Part shown: positions 16,871-26,060 of the stretch, piece after piece
Layout of the letters: each line of letters begins with the position of its first letter
How positions within the stretch are numbered: the stretch's first letter is position 1
DNA from: UBA6926 sp045562535
GTDB taxonomy: Bacteria > Chloroflexota > Dehalococcoidia > UBA6926
Assembly (NCBI GenBank): GCA_045562535.1
Contig: JBJKVP010000004.1
Span: 1 to 64,000 of the forward strand
DNA: 64,000 nt
Direction: 5' to 3'
Made by a program: the position numbers and the translations under genes
The notes under the pieces: model-generated
Database searches by the model: none
Seen by the model: only the letters and a program-made list of their open reading frames with translations
Told to the model about the DNA's origin: nothing

Positions 16871-17700
16871 GCATGTGGTTCGCTCTTGAATAATAGTCTC
16901 TCTTTAATGGCAGAATAGATTAAAGATAATATAAATAAGAAAGATGAAAAAAGGACTACCGCAGGGCCAGATGAAATATCTAAATAAAAACTTATATACA
17001 AGCCGACTAATCCACAAAAGGCACCAGTTGATACTGATATCACCATCATTTTATTAAAATCATTTGTAAGCATACGTGCAATAACTGGGGGAATTACAAT
17101 CGTAGCAGCAATCATAGTAACTCCTAGAATCTGCAAAGAAACAACCACTGTAGCAGCTAAAATTAGCGAGAATATCCCATCTAATAAACCAGTATGAACT
17201 CCGTAATATTCAGAGCTCTCTGGATCAAATGTAGTGAACAATAAATATTTATAAGCGCCTACAACTATGATCGAAACCAAAATTACAACAAAAACAACCG
17301 AGTATAATTCCAGTTCGTTTATACCTAATATATTTCCAAAGAGAGCCGCATCAAAGCTTCTTGTAAATCCTTGAAACCGACTTATTAATGCTACACCTAA
17401 AGCAAAACTTGCAGTTGTAATTATACCAATTGATGAGTCAGTGCTTATATTTTTTTTTCTTGAAGTAAAAGTGATAAGCATAGCTGATAGAAATCCCCAA
17501 ATACTTGCACCTATAAAAAAATTAATGGATATTATATAACTTACTACAGCTCCTCCGAAGATAGAGTGGGCAAGCCCATGGCCTATGTAAGCCATCCTCC
17601 TTAAAACAACATAGACACCGATAAGACCACACAAACCTCCTACAAGAGTACCCGCTATAATCGCTCGAACAAAAAAATCATACTCAAAAGGTAAAAACAT
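16867..17700 (-). CDS. Zn/Mn-type ABC transporter permease
   Basis: A 277-residue polytopic membrane protein of the ZnuB/MntB (ABC-3) family. It has about eight hydrophobic segments, the family motif GLAHSIFGGAVVSY near residues 36-50, and the ILGVTMIAATIVIPPVIARML loop near residue 190 that contacts the ATPase. It forms the transmembrane channel for a divalent metal delivered by the binding lipoprotein encoded two genes upstream. The gene lies 17 bp after the ATPase gene and overlaps the glycosylase gene by 4 bp. Sequence alone does not tell zinc from manganese. Confidence 0.9.
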   Translation of the reverse strand: MFLPFEYDFFVRAIIAGTLVGGLCGLIGVYVVLRRMAYIGHGLAHSIFGGAVVSYIISINFFIGASIWGFLSAMLITFTSRKKNISTDSSIGIITTASFALGVALISRFQGFTRSFDAALFGNILGINELELYSVVFVVILVSIIVVGAYKYLLFTTFDPESSEYYGVHTGLLDGIFSLILAATVVVSLQILGVTMIAATIVIPPVIARMLTNDFNKMMVISVSTGAFCGLVGLYISFYLDISSGPAVVLFSSFLFILSLIYSAIKERLLFKSEPHA

Positions 17701-17717
17701 ACTTTATAATTACCGAT

Positions 17718-18533
17718 CTATTTTATGTTGTTATTAAAAACATGTGGCGACTCAGCAACTATTGGCAATCCTTTATAACGAGTCACATGAATAGGTGCTC
17801 CATACGTTTCTGTCAGTATATCGACCGTAAATATATCTTTTGGTGCTCCGTCAGCAATAATATTTCTGTTAAGGCAAATAACTCTAGGCAAGTGGGCTGC
17901 GACAGCATTAATTTCATGGGTTGCCATAATAATAGTTACATCTTGATGATTAAGTTCGTGCAGAATGTGCATAACTTCATCTCTAGTTCTTATATCAATT
18001 CCAGTTGTTGGTTCATCAAGTAACAAAAGATGTGGATTATTTATCAACGATCGTGATAATAAAACTCTCTGTTTTTGACCACCAGAAAGTTCATTCACGT
18101 GCCTAGAACGAACATCTACAATACCCATTTTTTCCATAATTTCAAAAGCGGCAGCTTTAGCTTTTTTTGAAAACCAGGGATACAGTTTGTTCTTTGAAAT
18201 AGTTCCCATTAATACGACTTGTTCAACAGATATAGGGAAATTCCAATTTATACTAGACATCTGAGGCATGTAGCCTACATTTGGCCTCTGAACATCTGCA
18301 GCTTCACCATTCATAACGACTTCACCGTTAGAAACATTAGTTAATCCCATTATTGTTCTTAAAAGAGTAGTTTTACCAGAACCACTGGGTCCTAATAGTG
18401 CTACAAAATCACCACGGTTTATAATTAAATCAATATTTTCTAGCACAATATTACCGCTAATTGTGCTAGAAACATCAATGAATTTCAGTATAGGTTCATT
18501 CTTGGAATATTTATGGGGTGTTTCGTGTAGCAT
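17718..18533 (-). CDS. Zn/Mn-type ABC transporter ATP-binding protein
   Basis: A 271-residue ATPase with Walker A GPSGSGKTT, Q-loop GYMPQMSS, signature LSGGQKQR, Walker B LLLLDEPTTGID and switch His in MATHEIN. The pattern VEQVVLMG after the Q-loop is usual for the ZnuC/MntA-type family. It powers import through the adjacent permease. Its ATG overlaps the last base of the binding-protein stop codon (TAATG), showing tight coupling. Confidence 0.92.
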   Translation of the reverse strand: MLHETPHKYSKNEPILKFIDVSSTISGNIVLENIDLIINRGDFVALLGPSGSGKTTLLRTIMGLTNVSNGEVVMNGEAADVQRPNVGYMPQMSSINWNFPISVEQVVLMGTISKNKLYPWFSKKAKAAAFEIMEKMGIVDVRSRHVNELSGGQKQRVLLSRSLINNPHLLLLDEPTTGIDIRTRDEVMHILHELNHQDVTIIMATHEINAVAAHLPRVICLNRNIIADGAPKDIFTVDILTETYGAPIHVTRYKGLPIVAESPHVFNNNIK

Positions 18534-19570
18534 TAGGGATATATCACCTGACTTTTACCTTCAAAAGTTTGACTCACATCCACATATTGTAAACCTTCAG
18601 CGGTACCACCTAAAGCTACAACAATAGTGCGAACATTTTCCACCATTAAACCCATATATGAGTGTGTTAAGTCACCATGATTACCAGGTAAGTCGTCATC
18701 TCTTAAGTTATCGACAAAAGAAATACCAGCTTCATCAGCTATTTGCTCCATAATTGGACTTGGAAAAACATTAGACCCGAATATAGCAGGTACCTTTTCC
18801 AAACGAATCTGGTCTATCAAACGAGCGACCTCTCTAGCCGAAGGTTCATTAAAATCCGAAGGCTGAACGGCCGCTATGACTTTAAAATCATACCGTTTTG
18901 CAAAATACGGAAATGAATCATGGTAAGTAAGCAGCTTCCTGTTAGCTTCAGGGATACTTGTTACAGCAACTTTAATACGAGAATCTAAATCAATAATACG
19001 TTTTTCAAATGTATCGTAATTCGTTCTATAGTACGCTTCGCCAGAAGGATCTATTTTGGAAAGTTCAAGAAATATTATGGCCGCATATTCTAAGGCAAGG
19101 ATAGGATCTGTCCAGAGATGAGGGTTAGGGACACCTTGTTCTGCAGGAAACGAAAAGTCATATATCCATTTCGATTTTTCAAGCGTTCTATTACCTAATA
19201 AAACAATCTCAGATTCTTCTCTTTTATTCTTTAAAGCCATATCTAGAGCAGGTTCTTCAAGATAAAGGCCATTCAAAAAGATAATATCTGCATTGGAAAA
19301 GGCGATAGCCGTAGACGGCGGAGGATCAAACGTATGCGAATTAACCCCTTCTGGGACAATCCCTTTCAAAGTTATTCGTTCCCCTCCAACTGCTTCTACA
19401 ATACTAGTAATTGGAGAAACGGTCGTTATAACCCTTGGTTTTATTGATCCGTCTTCCAAAAACAACTGGTCTTCCGCTTGCTCTTGCTGGCACCCAGCAA
19501 ACGAAGCAATTAAAAGAATAACTAATATAAGACCTACTACATTAGTATATTTAAATATTGATTTGAGCAA
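18533..19570 (-). CDS. Metal ABC transporter substrate-binding lipoprotein (ZnuA/PsaA type)
   Basis: A 345-residue cluster A-I binding protein. A lipobox ASFAGC ends the signal peptide. Metal ligands in this family are His, His, Glu/His and Asp. The first two are visible in EGVNSHTFDP and PNPHLWTDP, and the Asp probably in VDNLRDDD. The third position, expected in the IFGSNVFPSP segment, lacks an acidic or His residue. The start used is TTG at 19570 because it gives a complete signal peptide, though no close Shine-Dalgarno is seen. It lies 14 bp after the crotonase gene, so it may be read through from there. Confidence 0.88.
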   Translation of the reverse strand: MLKSIFKYTNVVGLILVILLIASFAGCQQEQAEDQLFLEDGSIKPRVITTVSPITSIVEAVGGERITLKGIVPEGVNSHTFDPPPSTAIAFSNADIIFLNGLYLEEPALDMALKNKREESEIVLLGNRTLEKSKWIYDFSFPAEQGVPNPHLWTDPILALEYAAIIFLELSKIDPSGEAYYRTNYDTFEKRIIDLDSRIKVAVTSIPEANRKLLTYHDSFPYFAKRYDFKVIAAVQPSDFNEPSAREVARLIDQIRLEKVPAIFGSNVFPSPIMEQIADEAGISFVDNLRDDDLPGNHGDLTHSYMGLMVENVRTIVVALGGTAEGLQYVDVSQTFEGKSQVIYP

Positions 19571-19584
19571 AGGAATTCGCGATT

Positions 19585-20469
19585 TTATTCCTCACGTACT
19601 TTGGATCTTGGGCCAAATGGCTCTGGCTGAAACGGGCCATCACGCGTTTGCAGAAACCCTCGCATGCCACCTGTTTCCTGAGCATCATCTAAGTATTTTC
19701 TAAAATCTTCACGCTGAGATGTCTGTGCTAAAGCTCCTAGTTCTGTATTCAAAGTTAATGCGTTTCTTAAACCCATCATCTCTAACCCCATAGTAGCTAC
19801 CTGAAGATTAATTTTCACAGTCTCAGGTGAAACCAAAGCTATCCTCTCCACAATACCAAAACAATGGTCAATCAATTCTTCATCAGGGATTACATTATTA
19901 ACAAGACCAATTCTTAACGCTTCCTCAGCATCTATGTGGTCTCCTGTTAACCCATATCTTAAAGCATGTTTATACCCAGCATTGAGAGTCCAAAAGAAAC
20001 TAGTATTAGAAATCATTCGAATTTCTGGTTGAGAAAATACAGCTTTATCCGATGCGTAGGTCATGTGGCAAGTTAATGCATACCATGAGCCACCTCCCAT
20101 GCACCAACCATTAACGGCGGCAATAACGGGTTTGGTTAATTCCCAAATTTGTAAAAGCCTTTTATTCTCGTCCGAGCCTCTTGTACGCCAATCATCTAAA
20201 AACGCAGCAACGCTCATACCCTCAGGCAACCCATAAGGCCATACTGTTGGGGGAGAATCGCCACCAATATCATATCCAGAAGAAAACGCGCGACCTGCCC
20301 CAGTTAGTACAATAGCCCTTATTTCAGGATCAGCTTCAGCCTCGGCAAGAGCACTGGCCAAATCACTTTCAAGTCCGTGACTTATAGCATTCAGAGTTTC
20401 TGGCCGGTTTAAAGTTATCAAAACTCCACCACGTTGCTTTTCATAAAGAACATTCTCAAATTCGGGCAT
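19585..20469 (-). CDS. Crotonase-family protein (enoyl-CoA hydratase-like), paralog 1
   Basis: A 294-residue member of the enoyl-CoA hydratase/isomerase superfamily. The CoA-binding and oxyanion-hole segments are AIVLTGAGRAFSSGYD and VIAAVNGWCMGGGSWYAL. Classical hydratase has two catalytic Glu. Here the first (Cys-Glu-Leu after GGG) is replaced by Ser-Trp-Tyr, while the second is kept in FSQPE. It is thus unlikely to be a simple hydratase; isomerase, hydrolase or lyase activity on an acyl-CoA is possible. Two close paralogs lie just upstream on the same strand, separated by a cysteine hydrolase gene 4 bp away. Confidence 0.85.
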   Translation of the reverse strand: MPEFENVLYEKQRGGVLITLNRPETLNAISHGLESDLASALAEAEADPEIRAIVLTGAGRAFSSGYDIGGDSPPTVWPYGLPEGMSVAAFLDDWRTRGSDENKRLLQIWELTKPVIAAVNGWCMGGGSWYALTCHMTYASDKAVFSQPEIRMISNTSFFWTLNAGYKHALRYGLTGDHIDAEEALRIGLVNNVIPDEELIDHCFGIVERIALVSPETVKINLQVATMGLEMMGLRNALTLNTELGALAQTSQREDFRKYLDDAQETGGMRGFLQTRDGPFQPEPFGPRSKVREE

Positions 20470-20473
20470 CTTA

Positions 20474-21142
20474 TTAACCTTTCTTATTTTTACTGTTTTT
20501 TATCGCCTTTATGATATCTTCTGTAGATTGTGTTTTCCCAATTATCAAATCTACAATCCTCATCGCAGGCTCTTGTAATCCGATATCCCATGATAATGTC
20601 GAATCAGAAGCCACTATAACATCAAAATCTCTTACATTCGCATCAAACGCGGTATGCAAGACACAAGCGTATGTAATCGTCCCTACCAAAATAACGGTTG
20701 TTATACCTCGTCTCCTAAGAGCGACCTCCAAATCAGTACCATAAAACGCAGAGAAGCTTCTCTTTTGAACAATATATTCTCCGGTCAATGGTTTCAATTC
20801 ATCATGAATCTCTGAGCCCCAACTTCCAGGCTCTAAAGAGGGTGCTCCTTGAGCCGCAGATACCGCTTCAAAAGTAGCAGGAACTATGTCGTGAATCGTA
20901 CTTACAGCATCCGGTACTGAATCTCTTATTATTTGTGTGTGCACAATAAAAAAACCAGATTCCCGTGCTGCTTCTAGTACGGGTTTTATTTTGGGTATTC
21001 CGTCAGTAACAAGTTGGGGATTTAGCCCAAGTGGTGCTATAAGGTCTGAATTACGGCCATAAAAACCTTCTTGATGGCAAAAATCGTTTTGCATATCAAT
21101 AATGATCAACGCAGCGTTATCAGAGCTTAAGTTATAAACCAT
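20474..21142 (-). CDS. Isochorismatase-like cysteine hydrolase
   Basis: A 222-residue protein with the Asp-Lys-Cys triad of the family: Asp in LIIIDMQNDF, Lys in VQKRSFSAF and Cys in GTITYACVLHTAFDA. Members hydrolyse amides, imides or vinyl ethers (nicotinamidase, N-carbamoyl amidases, ureidoacrylate hydrolase). The insertion between two crotonase paralogs with gaps of 4 and 62 bp suggests one pathway, perhaps removing an amide or carbamoyl group from an intermediate handled by the CoA enzymes. The exact substrate cannot be read from the sequence. Confidence 0.85.
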   Translation of the reverse strand: MVYNLSSDNAALIIIDMQNDFCHQEGFYGRNSDLIAPLGLNPQLVTDGIPKIKPVLEAARESGFFIVHTQIIRDSVPDAVSTIHDIVPATFEAVSAAQGAPSLEPGSWGSEIHDELKPLTGEYIVQKRSFSAFYGTDLEVALRRRGITTVILVGTITYACVLHTAFDANVRDFDVIVASDSTLSWDIGLQEPAMRIVDLIIGKTQSTEDIIKAIKNSKNKKG

Positions 21143-21204
21143 AATTGCCTACCAACTTATACAATCCCTAAAAGGAAGATCTCTTTTAACATCCCCAACA
21201 GGTA

Positions 21205-22080
21205 TTATTCCTTCTTTTCTGAGCGCGGGCCAAAAGGTTCTGGCTGAAAAGGACCATCACGTTGTTGTAAAAATCCTCTCATTCCACCTTGTTCTCGAGC
21301 CTCTTCTAACGGTCTAAGAACATCTTCTCGTCTTGAAGAATGAACCAACGCAGAAAGCTCGCCATTTAATACCATTGCATTTCTAAAACCCATCATCTCC
21401 AAACCCATAGTTGCAACATGTAGGTTAATTTTTACTGTTTCCGGAGATACTAAAGCTATTCTTTCAACAATACTAAAACAATGATCAATCAATTCATCCT
21501 GAGGAACAACTTGATTAATAATTCCTATTCTCAAAGCTTCCTCAGCATCTATATGGTCGCCAGTTAAGCTATATCGTAATGCATTCTTATAGCCTGCATT
21601 CAACGTCCAAATGAAACTTGTGTTTGATATCATTCGAACCTCGGGTTGAGAAAATACCGCGTTCTCAGATGCATATGTCATATGAGAGAACAATGCATAC
21701 CACGATCCACCACCCATGCACCAACCGTTTACAGCGGCAATAACTGGCTTATTCAGTTCCCAAAGATGCATCCATTTATCTGGACGATCTTGTGTGCGCC
21801 ATCTATCTAATAACTCAGCGACACTACTCCCTTCGGGAATTCCATAAGGCCAAACATTAGGAGCTCGATCACCCGCTATATCAAACCCTGCTGAAAATGC
21901 CCTACCAGCTCCAGTCAGTACGATCGCTCGAATTTCTGGATCGTTCTCTGCTTCAGTAAAAGCGGAATGTAATTCCGCAACAAGATCGGGGCTCAATGCA
22001 TTTAGAGCTTCAGGTCTGTTAAGCGTAATTAACACACCTCCCCGCTGTTTTTCATATAATATATTTTCGTAATCCGACAT
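21205..22080 (-). CDS. Crotonase-family protein, paralog 2
   Basis: A 291-residue protein very close to paralog 1 throughout (YENILYEKQRGGVLITLNRP, MGGGSWYAL, SQPEVRMISNTSF, LTGDHIDAEEALRIG, RDGPFQPEPFGPRS). It shares the Trp in place of the first catalytic Glu and keeps the second. The conserved C-terminal RDGPFQPEPFGPR tail is common to all three paralogs and unlike standard hydratases. Differences cluster around residues 70-100, the loop facing the acyl chain, so the copies may accept different substrates. The ATG follows the upstream paralog by 29 bp. Confidence 0.85.
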   Translation of the reverse strand: MSDYENILYEKQRGGVLITLNRPEALNALSPDLVAELHSAFTEAENDPEIRAIVLTGAGRAFSAGFDIAGDRAPNVWPYGIPEGSSVAELLDRWRTQDRPDKWMHLWELNKPVIAAVNGWCMGGGSWYALFSHMTYASENAVFSQPEVRMISNTSFIWTLNAGYKNALRYSLTGDHIDAEEALRIGIINQVVPQDELIDHCFSIVERIALVSPETVKINLHVATMGLEMMGFRNAMVLNGELSALVHSSRREDVLRPLEEAREQGGMRGFLQQRDGPFQPEPFGPRSEKKE

Positions 22081-22109
22081 ATTATTCCTCCTCCATAATC
22101 CTACAAATT

Positions 22110-22997
22110 TTATCTTTTCTTAGATCTTGGGCCAAAAGGTTCTGGTTGAAAGGGACCATCACGAACTGTTAAAAACCCTTTCATTCCTTGTTCTGTAAGC
22201 GCATCAAACATTTCTTTTCTATATGGTTCGCTTGACGAAGAATGTGCTGCCGCAGATAATTCTCCATTCAGTTTAAGAGCATTAGCAAGCCCCATCATTT
22301 CAAGTCCCATAGTAGCAACATGTAAATTAATTTTCACAGTTTCGGGTGATACTAGTGCAATCCTTTCAACCAATTGAAAGCACTCCTCCAACAAATCATC
22401 ATGAGGAACAATTTTATTTATTATGCCGATTCGAAGTGCTTCATCCGCATCAATATGGTCACCTGTTAGGCTATATCTTAATGCGTTCTTATATCCTGCA
22501 TTTAATACCCAGAAGAAACTAGTGTTTGATATGTGTCTAACTTCAGGTTGCCCGAATACTGCTTGATCAGATGCGTACGTCATATGCGTTGCAACTGCAT
22601 ACCAAGATGCTCCTCCCATCGCCCATCCATTTATAGCACCAATAACGGGTTTGGTTAGTTCCCACATATGTAAAAGCTTATTTATCCCTGCATTATCATT
22701 GGTACGCCACAAATCAAGTATTTCAGCCACGCTTTGGCCAGGAGCTACACCATATGGCCATACAAAATCACGCATCGGGGCATCAGGAACACCCATATCA
22801 TATCCTGCAGAAAACGCTCGGCCAGCTCCAGTCAAAACAATAGCTCGAACCTCTGGATCGGCTTCTGCTTCATCTAAAGCCAAATGAAGCTCATCTTCTA
22901 ATTGAGGGGTGATAGCGTTCAATGCCTCTGGTCTATTAAGAGTAATCAATACTCCTTTACGTTGTTTCTCGTATAAAATATTTTCATAGTTCCCCAT
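22110..22997 (-). CDS. Crotonase-family protein, paralog 3
   Basis: A 295-residue protein and the most diverged of the three. It has MGGASWYAV instead of the GGG form, a longer loop (MGVPDAPMRDFVWPYGVAPGQ) and FGQPEVRHISNTSF. The first catalytic Glu is again replaced by Trp. The ATG at 22997 follows GAGGAG by seven bases. It is the promoter-proximal gene of the set, so this strand's run may start in the 60-bp gap before the BCP gene. It shares the FQPEPFGPRS tail with the other two. Confidence 0.85.
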   Translation of the reverse strand: MGNYENILYEKQRKGVLITLNRPEALNAITPQLEDELHLALDEAEADPEVRAIVLTGAGRAFSAGYDMGVPDAPMRDFVWPYGVAPGQSVAEILDLWRTNDNAGINKLLHMWELTKPVIGAINGWAMGGASWYAVATHMTYASDQAVFGQPEVRHISNTSFFWVLNAGYKNALRYSLTGDHIDADEALRIGIINKIVPHDDLLEECFQLVERIALVSPETVKINLHVATMGLEMMGLANALKLNGELSAAAHSSSSEPYRKEMFDALTEQGMKGFLTVRDGPFQPEPFGPRSKKR

Positions 22998-23058
22998 CAA
23001 TAAACTCCTCTATTATTATTAATGCGCTGCGCGCAGACAATTATACTACTCCGTAAAT

Positions 23059-23532
23059 TTAGTCAGATAAAGCCTCAACTGCACTTAACACTTCTTCTGC
23101 ATGTGTCGCCGTTTTAACGCGTCGCCATATTTTTTCAATCGTCCCATTTTTATTAATCAAAAAGGTTTGTCGTAAAACTCCTTCAAAAACTCGACCATAC
23201 ATCTTTTTTTCACCGTAAGCTCCAAATTGTTTAGCTACCTCAGCTTCTGGATCAGTTAGAAGAGGAAATGGCAAAGAGTATTTATTAGTGAATTTATTAT
23301 GTGACTCAATACTATCTCGACTCACGCCTAAAACTACGACTCCCTTTTCAGTTAGTGCATCGTAATTATCTCTAAATCCACATGCTTCTTTAGTACACCC
23401 TGGTGTATCATCTTTAGGGTAAAAATATAAAACTACTGTTGAGCCTCTGAGGTCCGAGCTTATAATATTGGAGCCATCAGTTGAGGGTAAAGAAAAATTA
23501 GGAGAATCATCACCTATGTTTATATCAGTCAT
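23059..23532 (-). CDS. bcp: Peroxiredoxin of the BCP/PrxQ type
   Basis: A 157-residue cytosolic thiol peroxidase. It has YPKDDTPGCTKEACGFRD with the peroxidatic Cys and a resolving Cys five residues later, the two-Cys pattern of PrxQ. GVSRDSIESHNKF and the LLTDPEAEVAKQFGAYGEK segment agree. The length is standard. It is the second peroxiredoxin in the window. It diverges from the epimerase gene with a ~90-bp gap. Confidence 0.93.
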   Translation of the reverse strand: MTDINIGDDSPNFSLPSTDGSNIISSDLRGSTVVLYFYPKDDTPGCTKEACGFRDNYDALTEKGVVVLGVSRDSIESHNKFTNKYSLPFPLLTDPEAEVAKQFGAYGEKKMYGRVFEGVLRQTFLINKNGTIEKIWRRVKTATHAEEVLSAVEALSD

Positions 23533-23625
23533 TTATTAACCCCCTCGTCAATAACTGCACCAATGTGATACTCAAAAATATGAGACACCCAATAATAACC
23601 TACTTTTATGAAAAAGGTTACTGAA

Positions 23626-24624
23626 ATGTTACTAATTACAGGTGGATCAGGCTTTATAGGTAAATACTTATCCGCCCACATACTTCTTACTACGGATGAA
23701 AAAATCCGAATCTTCTCCAACAATCCCAACAAGTTCTTTTTCGGCCTGGAAGATATATTACTATCATCTTTAGATCATATTAAAACTCTGGGTTCCTCAG
23801 GATTCTATTCTAAAAAACAGATAGATTTTGCGAAAAACCGATACGAGAACCGAGAGTTATTAATTACAGAAACCATTGAAATTTGTAAAGGCGACATAAC
23901 TAATAAACAAGATGTGACCGCAGCGTTAGCCGAAGTAGATAAGGTAATACACGCAGCAGGAATACTAAATGCAAGAAAGACCCAAACGGTGGAACGTGTA
24001 AATTACTCTGGCACCAAAAACTTGGTAGAACTCATGGTCAAAAATCAAATAGCCCCCCTAATCAATATAGGTATACTAGGAACATCAGAAAATTCTAAAT
24101 TCTCCTTCCACCATTCTAAATGGAAGGCAGAGCAAGAAATCATACAAAGTGGAATCGAATTTAAACTATTTAAAACTTCATTAGTTCTAGGTAAGGATGA
24201 TAATTTTACAAAAAGAATGAGACGAGCAATTTCTTTCCCATTCCCAATTCTCCCACTACCTGAAAAAAAGAACATTTATTTACAACCAATATTAGTTAAT
24301 GACTTTGCCACAGCGGTATTATCTTGTTTAAACGGTGGCTCTAGCAAGCATAATGTATATGAAATAGGAGGCCCCGAATATTTTTCACTCAAACAAATCT
24401 TGAGCATTTACCTAGGTCTAATGGGAAAACAAAGGCTTATAATTCCTATACCACCAAGTATCTTAACCGTTCCTGCAAAAGTTCTAGAACTTATTATGCC
24501 TGATCCATTTATTACAAGTACCGAACTCCAAGGTTTATCTCAAAATAACACCGGAGAACTGAATTCAATCTACGAGTATTTTGGATTCAATCCACTGCCT
24601 ATTAAAGATAATTTAGTTCTTTAA
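23626..24624 (+). CDS. NAD(P)-binding epimerase/NDUFA9-like atypical SDR
   Basis: A 332-residue extended/atypical short-chain dehydrogenase. A Rossmann motif ITGGSGFIGKYL opens the protein, followed by GDITNKQDVTAAL and VIHAAGILNARKT. The usual catalytic Tyr-x3-Lys appears as His-His-Ser-Lys-Trp-Lys (FHHSKWKAE), so the Tyr is missing, as in many complex I NDUFA9-like members. These bind NAD(P)H without a known reaction. The ATG at 23626 has AAAAAGG eight bases upstream; an ATG 18 bp earlier is less likely. Its 3' end overlaps the convergent GYD gene by 4 bp. Confidence 0.78.
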   Translation: MLLITGGSGFIGKYLSAHILLTTDEKIRIFSNNPNKFFFGLEDILLSSLDHIKTLGSSGFYSKKQIDFAKNRYENRELLITETIEICKGDITNKQDVTAALAEVDKVIHAAGILNARKTQTVERVNYSGTKNLVELMVKNQIAPLINIGILGTSENSKFSFHHSKWKAEQEIIQSGIEFKLFKTSLVLGKDDNFTKRMRRAISFPFPILPLPEKKNIYLQPILVNDFATAVLSCLNGGSSKHNVYEIGGPEYFSLKQILSIYLGLMGKQRLIIPIPPSILTVPAKVLELIMPDPFITSTELQGLSQNNTGELNSIYEYFGFNPLPIKDNLVL

Positions 24625-24923
24625 GGAACATCCCTCGCGCTCGCGAGTCCCTCTATGAATTCTTCTACGGGGAACGCTGGCATTGTTGTTATCTGAATAG
24701 TGCCTCTTGATCCTAATTCTAAAGAAACTCTTGATATAGTCTCATTATCTGGAGCCTCCACAATATTTACAAAATCATATGCCCCAAGCACAGCATATTG
24801 AGCAATAACTTTTGCTCCCCAAGTTTCGATCTCTCGGCTAACTTCTTGAATTCTTTCAGGTCTATTTTTTACGGTCTTTCGACCCTCATCAGTTAAAGTG
24901 CTAAGTAACACATAGGTTGCCAT
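24621..24923 (-). CDS. GYD domain protein
   Basis: A 100-residue protein with the pattern of the GYD family: MATYVLLSTLTDEGRKT at the start, then an amphipathic helix (RIQEVSREIETWGAKV), QYAVLGAYDFVNIVEAPD carrying the Gly-Tyr-Asp-like core, and a strand TIQITTMPAF. The fold is a ferredoxin-like dimeric alpha/beta-barrel type; no reaction is known for the family. The start at 24923 has AGGAGG seven bases upstream. It is probably monocistronic. Confidence 0.82.
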   Translation of the reverse strand: MATYVLLSTLTDEGRKTVKNRPERIQEVSREIETWGAKVIAQYAVLGAYDFVNIVEAPDNETISRVSLELGSRGTIQITTMPAFPVEEFIEGLASARDVP

Positions 24924-25119
24924 CAAATTTCCTCCTAAAATAATTACCCTAATCAATCAATCAATATGTTAAGTTCATAAACTTGAGTTACTAATATACC
25001 AAATTTACCTCGCAATTTATTCGAGAATAGAAATATGATTATTAAAATTCATTAATTAACGATGGTACAATACGTTTGTTGGGGTAATTGGTACTTCCAT
25101 AGGAATTACAGAGAGATTT

Positions 25120-25914
25120 ATGCCTGAAAGTAAATATATTGATGTACAAGATATAAAAATCCATTACTTAGAATGGGGTAACCCAAAATCCCCTGATTTG
25201 ATAATGGTACATGGGTGGACCAACCTTTCTCAATCTTGGGCTGAAATCGCTACTGCTCTCGAAAACGACTACCACATAATCGCACCAGATAATCGTGGAC
25301 ACGGCGATTCAGAAAAACCTGGTACGGGCTATTATTTACAAGATTTTGTACAAGACACTAAAGAAATTATTGAAAATTTAGATTTGGAAAAACCAACATA
25401 TATCGGGCATTCCTGGGGTGCTAATATTGGGACTATGCTCGCCGCAAACCACCCAAATCTTATCTCTAAAGCTTTCCTCGAAGACCCTGTTTATTGGAAA
25501 TTTATCCACTCTTTTGTCACAAGCTTACCAGTCGGATTAGCTCGATTAGAAAAAACAGAATCAGAAATTCGTACAGAAGCAGAATCGAAAGGCCTTACGG
25601 AAGCAGAGACTACAAGAGAAATATTCCGACACCACCATTTTTCAGGTAATGCATTAACTCATCTTTTACAGGACAATAGAAATTGGGCTTTAGATTGTGA
25701 AAATTATTTAAGAAGAATCTCAATCCCCACAATGGTTTTGATCGGCAACAGCGAACTAGGTGGTGCCATAATTCCTGAAGAAATGAATTATTTTTCAGAT
25801 ATTACATCTGATTCAGTCAACTTTAAGGTATGGGACGATACGGGTCACGGGATGCATGCTGCACAACCTAAAAGATATATAGATGAGTTGCGTGCTTTTA
25901 TTACTCAACTATGA
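25120..25914 (+). CDS. Alpha/beta-hydrolase
   Basis: A 264-residue alpha/beta-fold hydrolase. The oxyanion HGWTNLSQSW, the DNRGHGDSEKP loop and the nucleophile elbow GHSWGANIG are clear, with a C-terminal His in DTGHGMHAAQP. The acid is probably in LIGNSELGG. It resembles haloalkane dehalogenase/epoxide hydrolase/esterase-type family members, but the cap region does not settle the substrate. No gene lies immediately upstream; the MFS gene follows on the same strand after 146 bp and may be co-transcribed. Confidence 0.85.
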   Translation: MPESKYIDVQDIKIHYLEWGNPKSPDLIMVHGWTNLSQSWAEIATALENDYHIIAPDNRGHGDSEKPGTGYYLQDFVQDTKEIIENLDLEKPTYIGHSWGANIGTMLAANHPNLISKAFLEDPVYWKFIHSFVTSLPVGLARLEKTESEIRTEAESKGLTEAETTREIFRHHHFSGNALTHLLQDNRNWALDCENYLRRISIPTMVLIGNSELGGAIIPEEMNYFSDITSDSVNFKVWDDTGHGMHAAQPKRYIDELRAFITQL

Positions 25915-26060
25915 TGATATTAACAATAACAAATATATAGATTAGAGTTAGTAAGATAAATAAGACACCAGGATCTAACGAAAAGAAACCTCCTAAAATA
26001 TTAGCGTCTATCTACGATACTTCCTATCGCAGGCTATGGTTTGCCGGAATTTTTTGGTAC

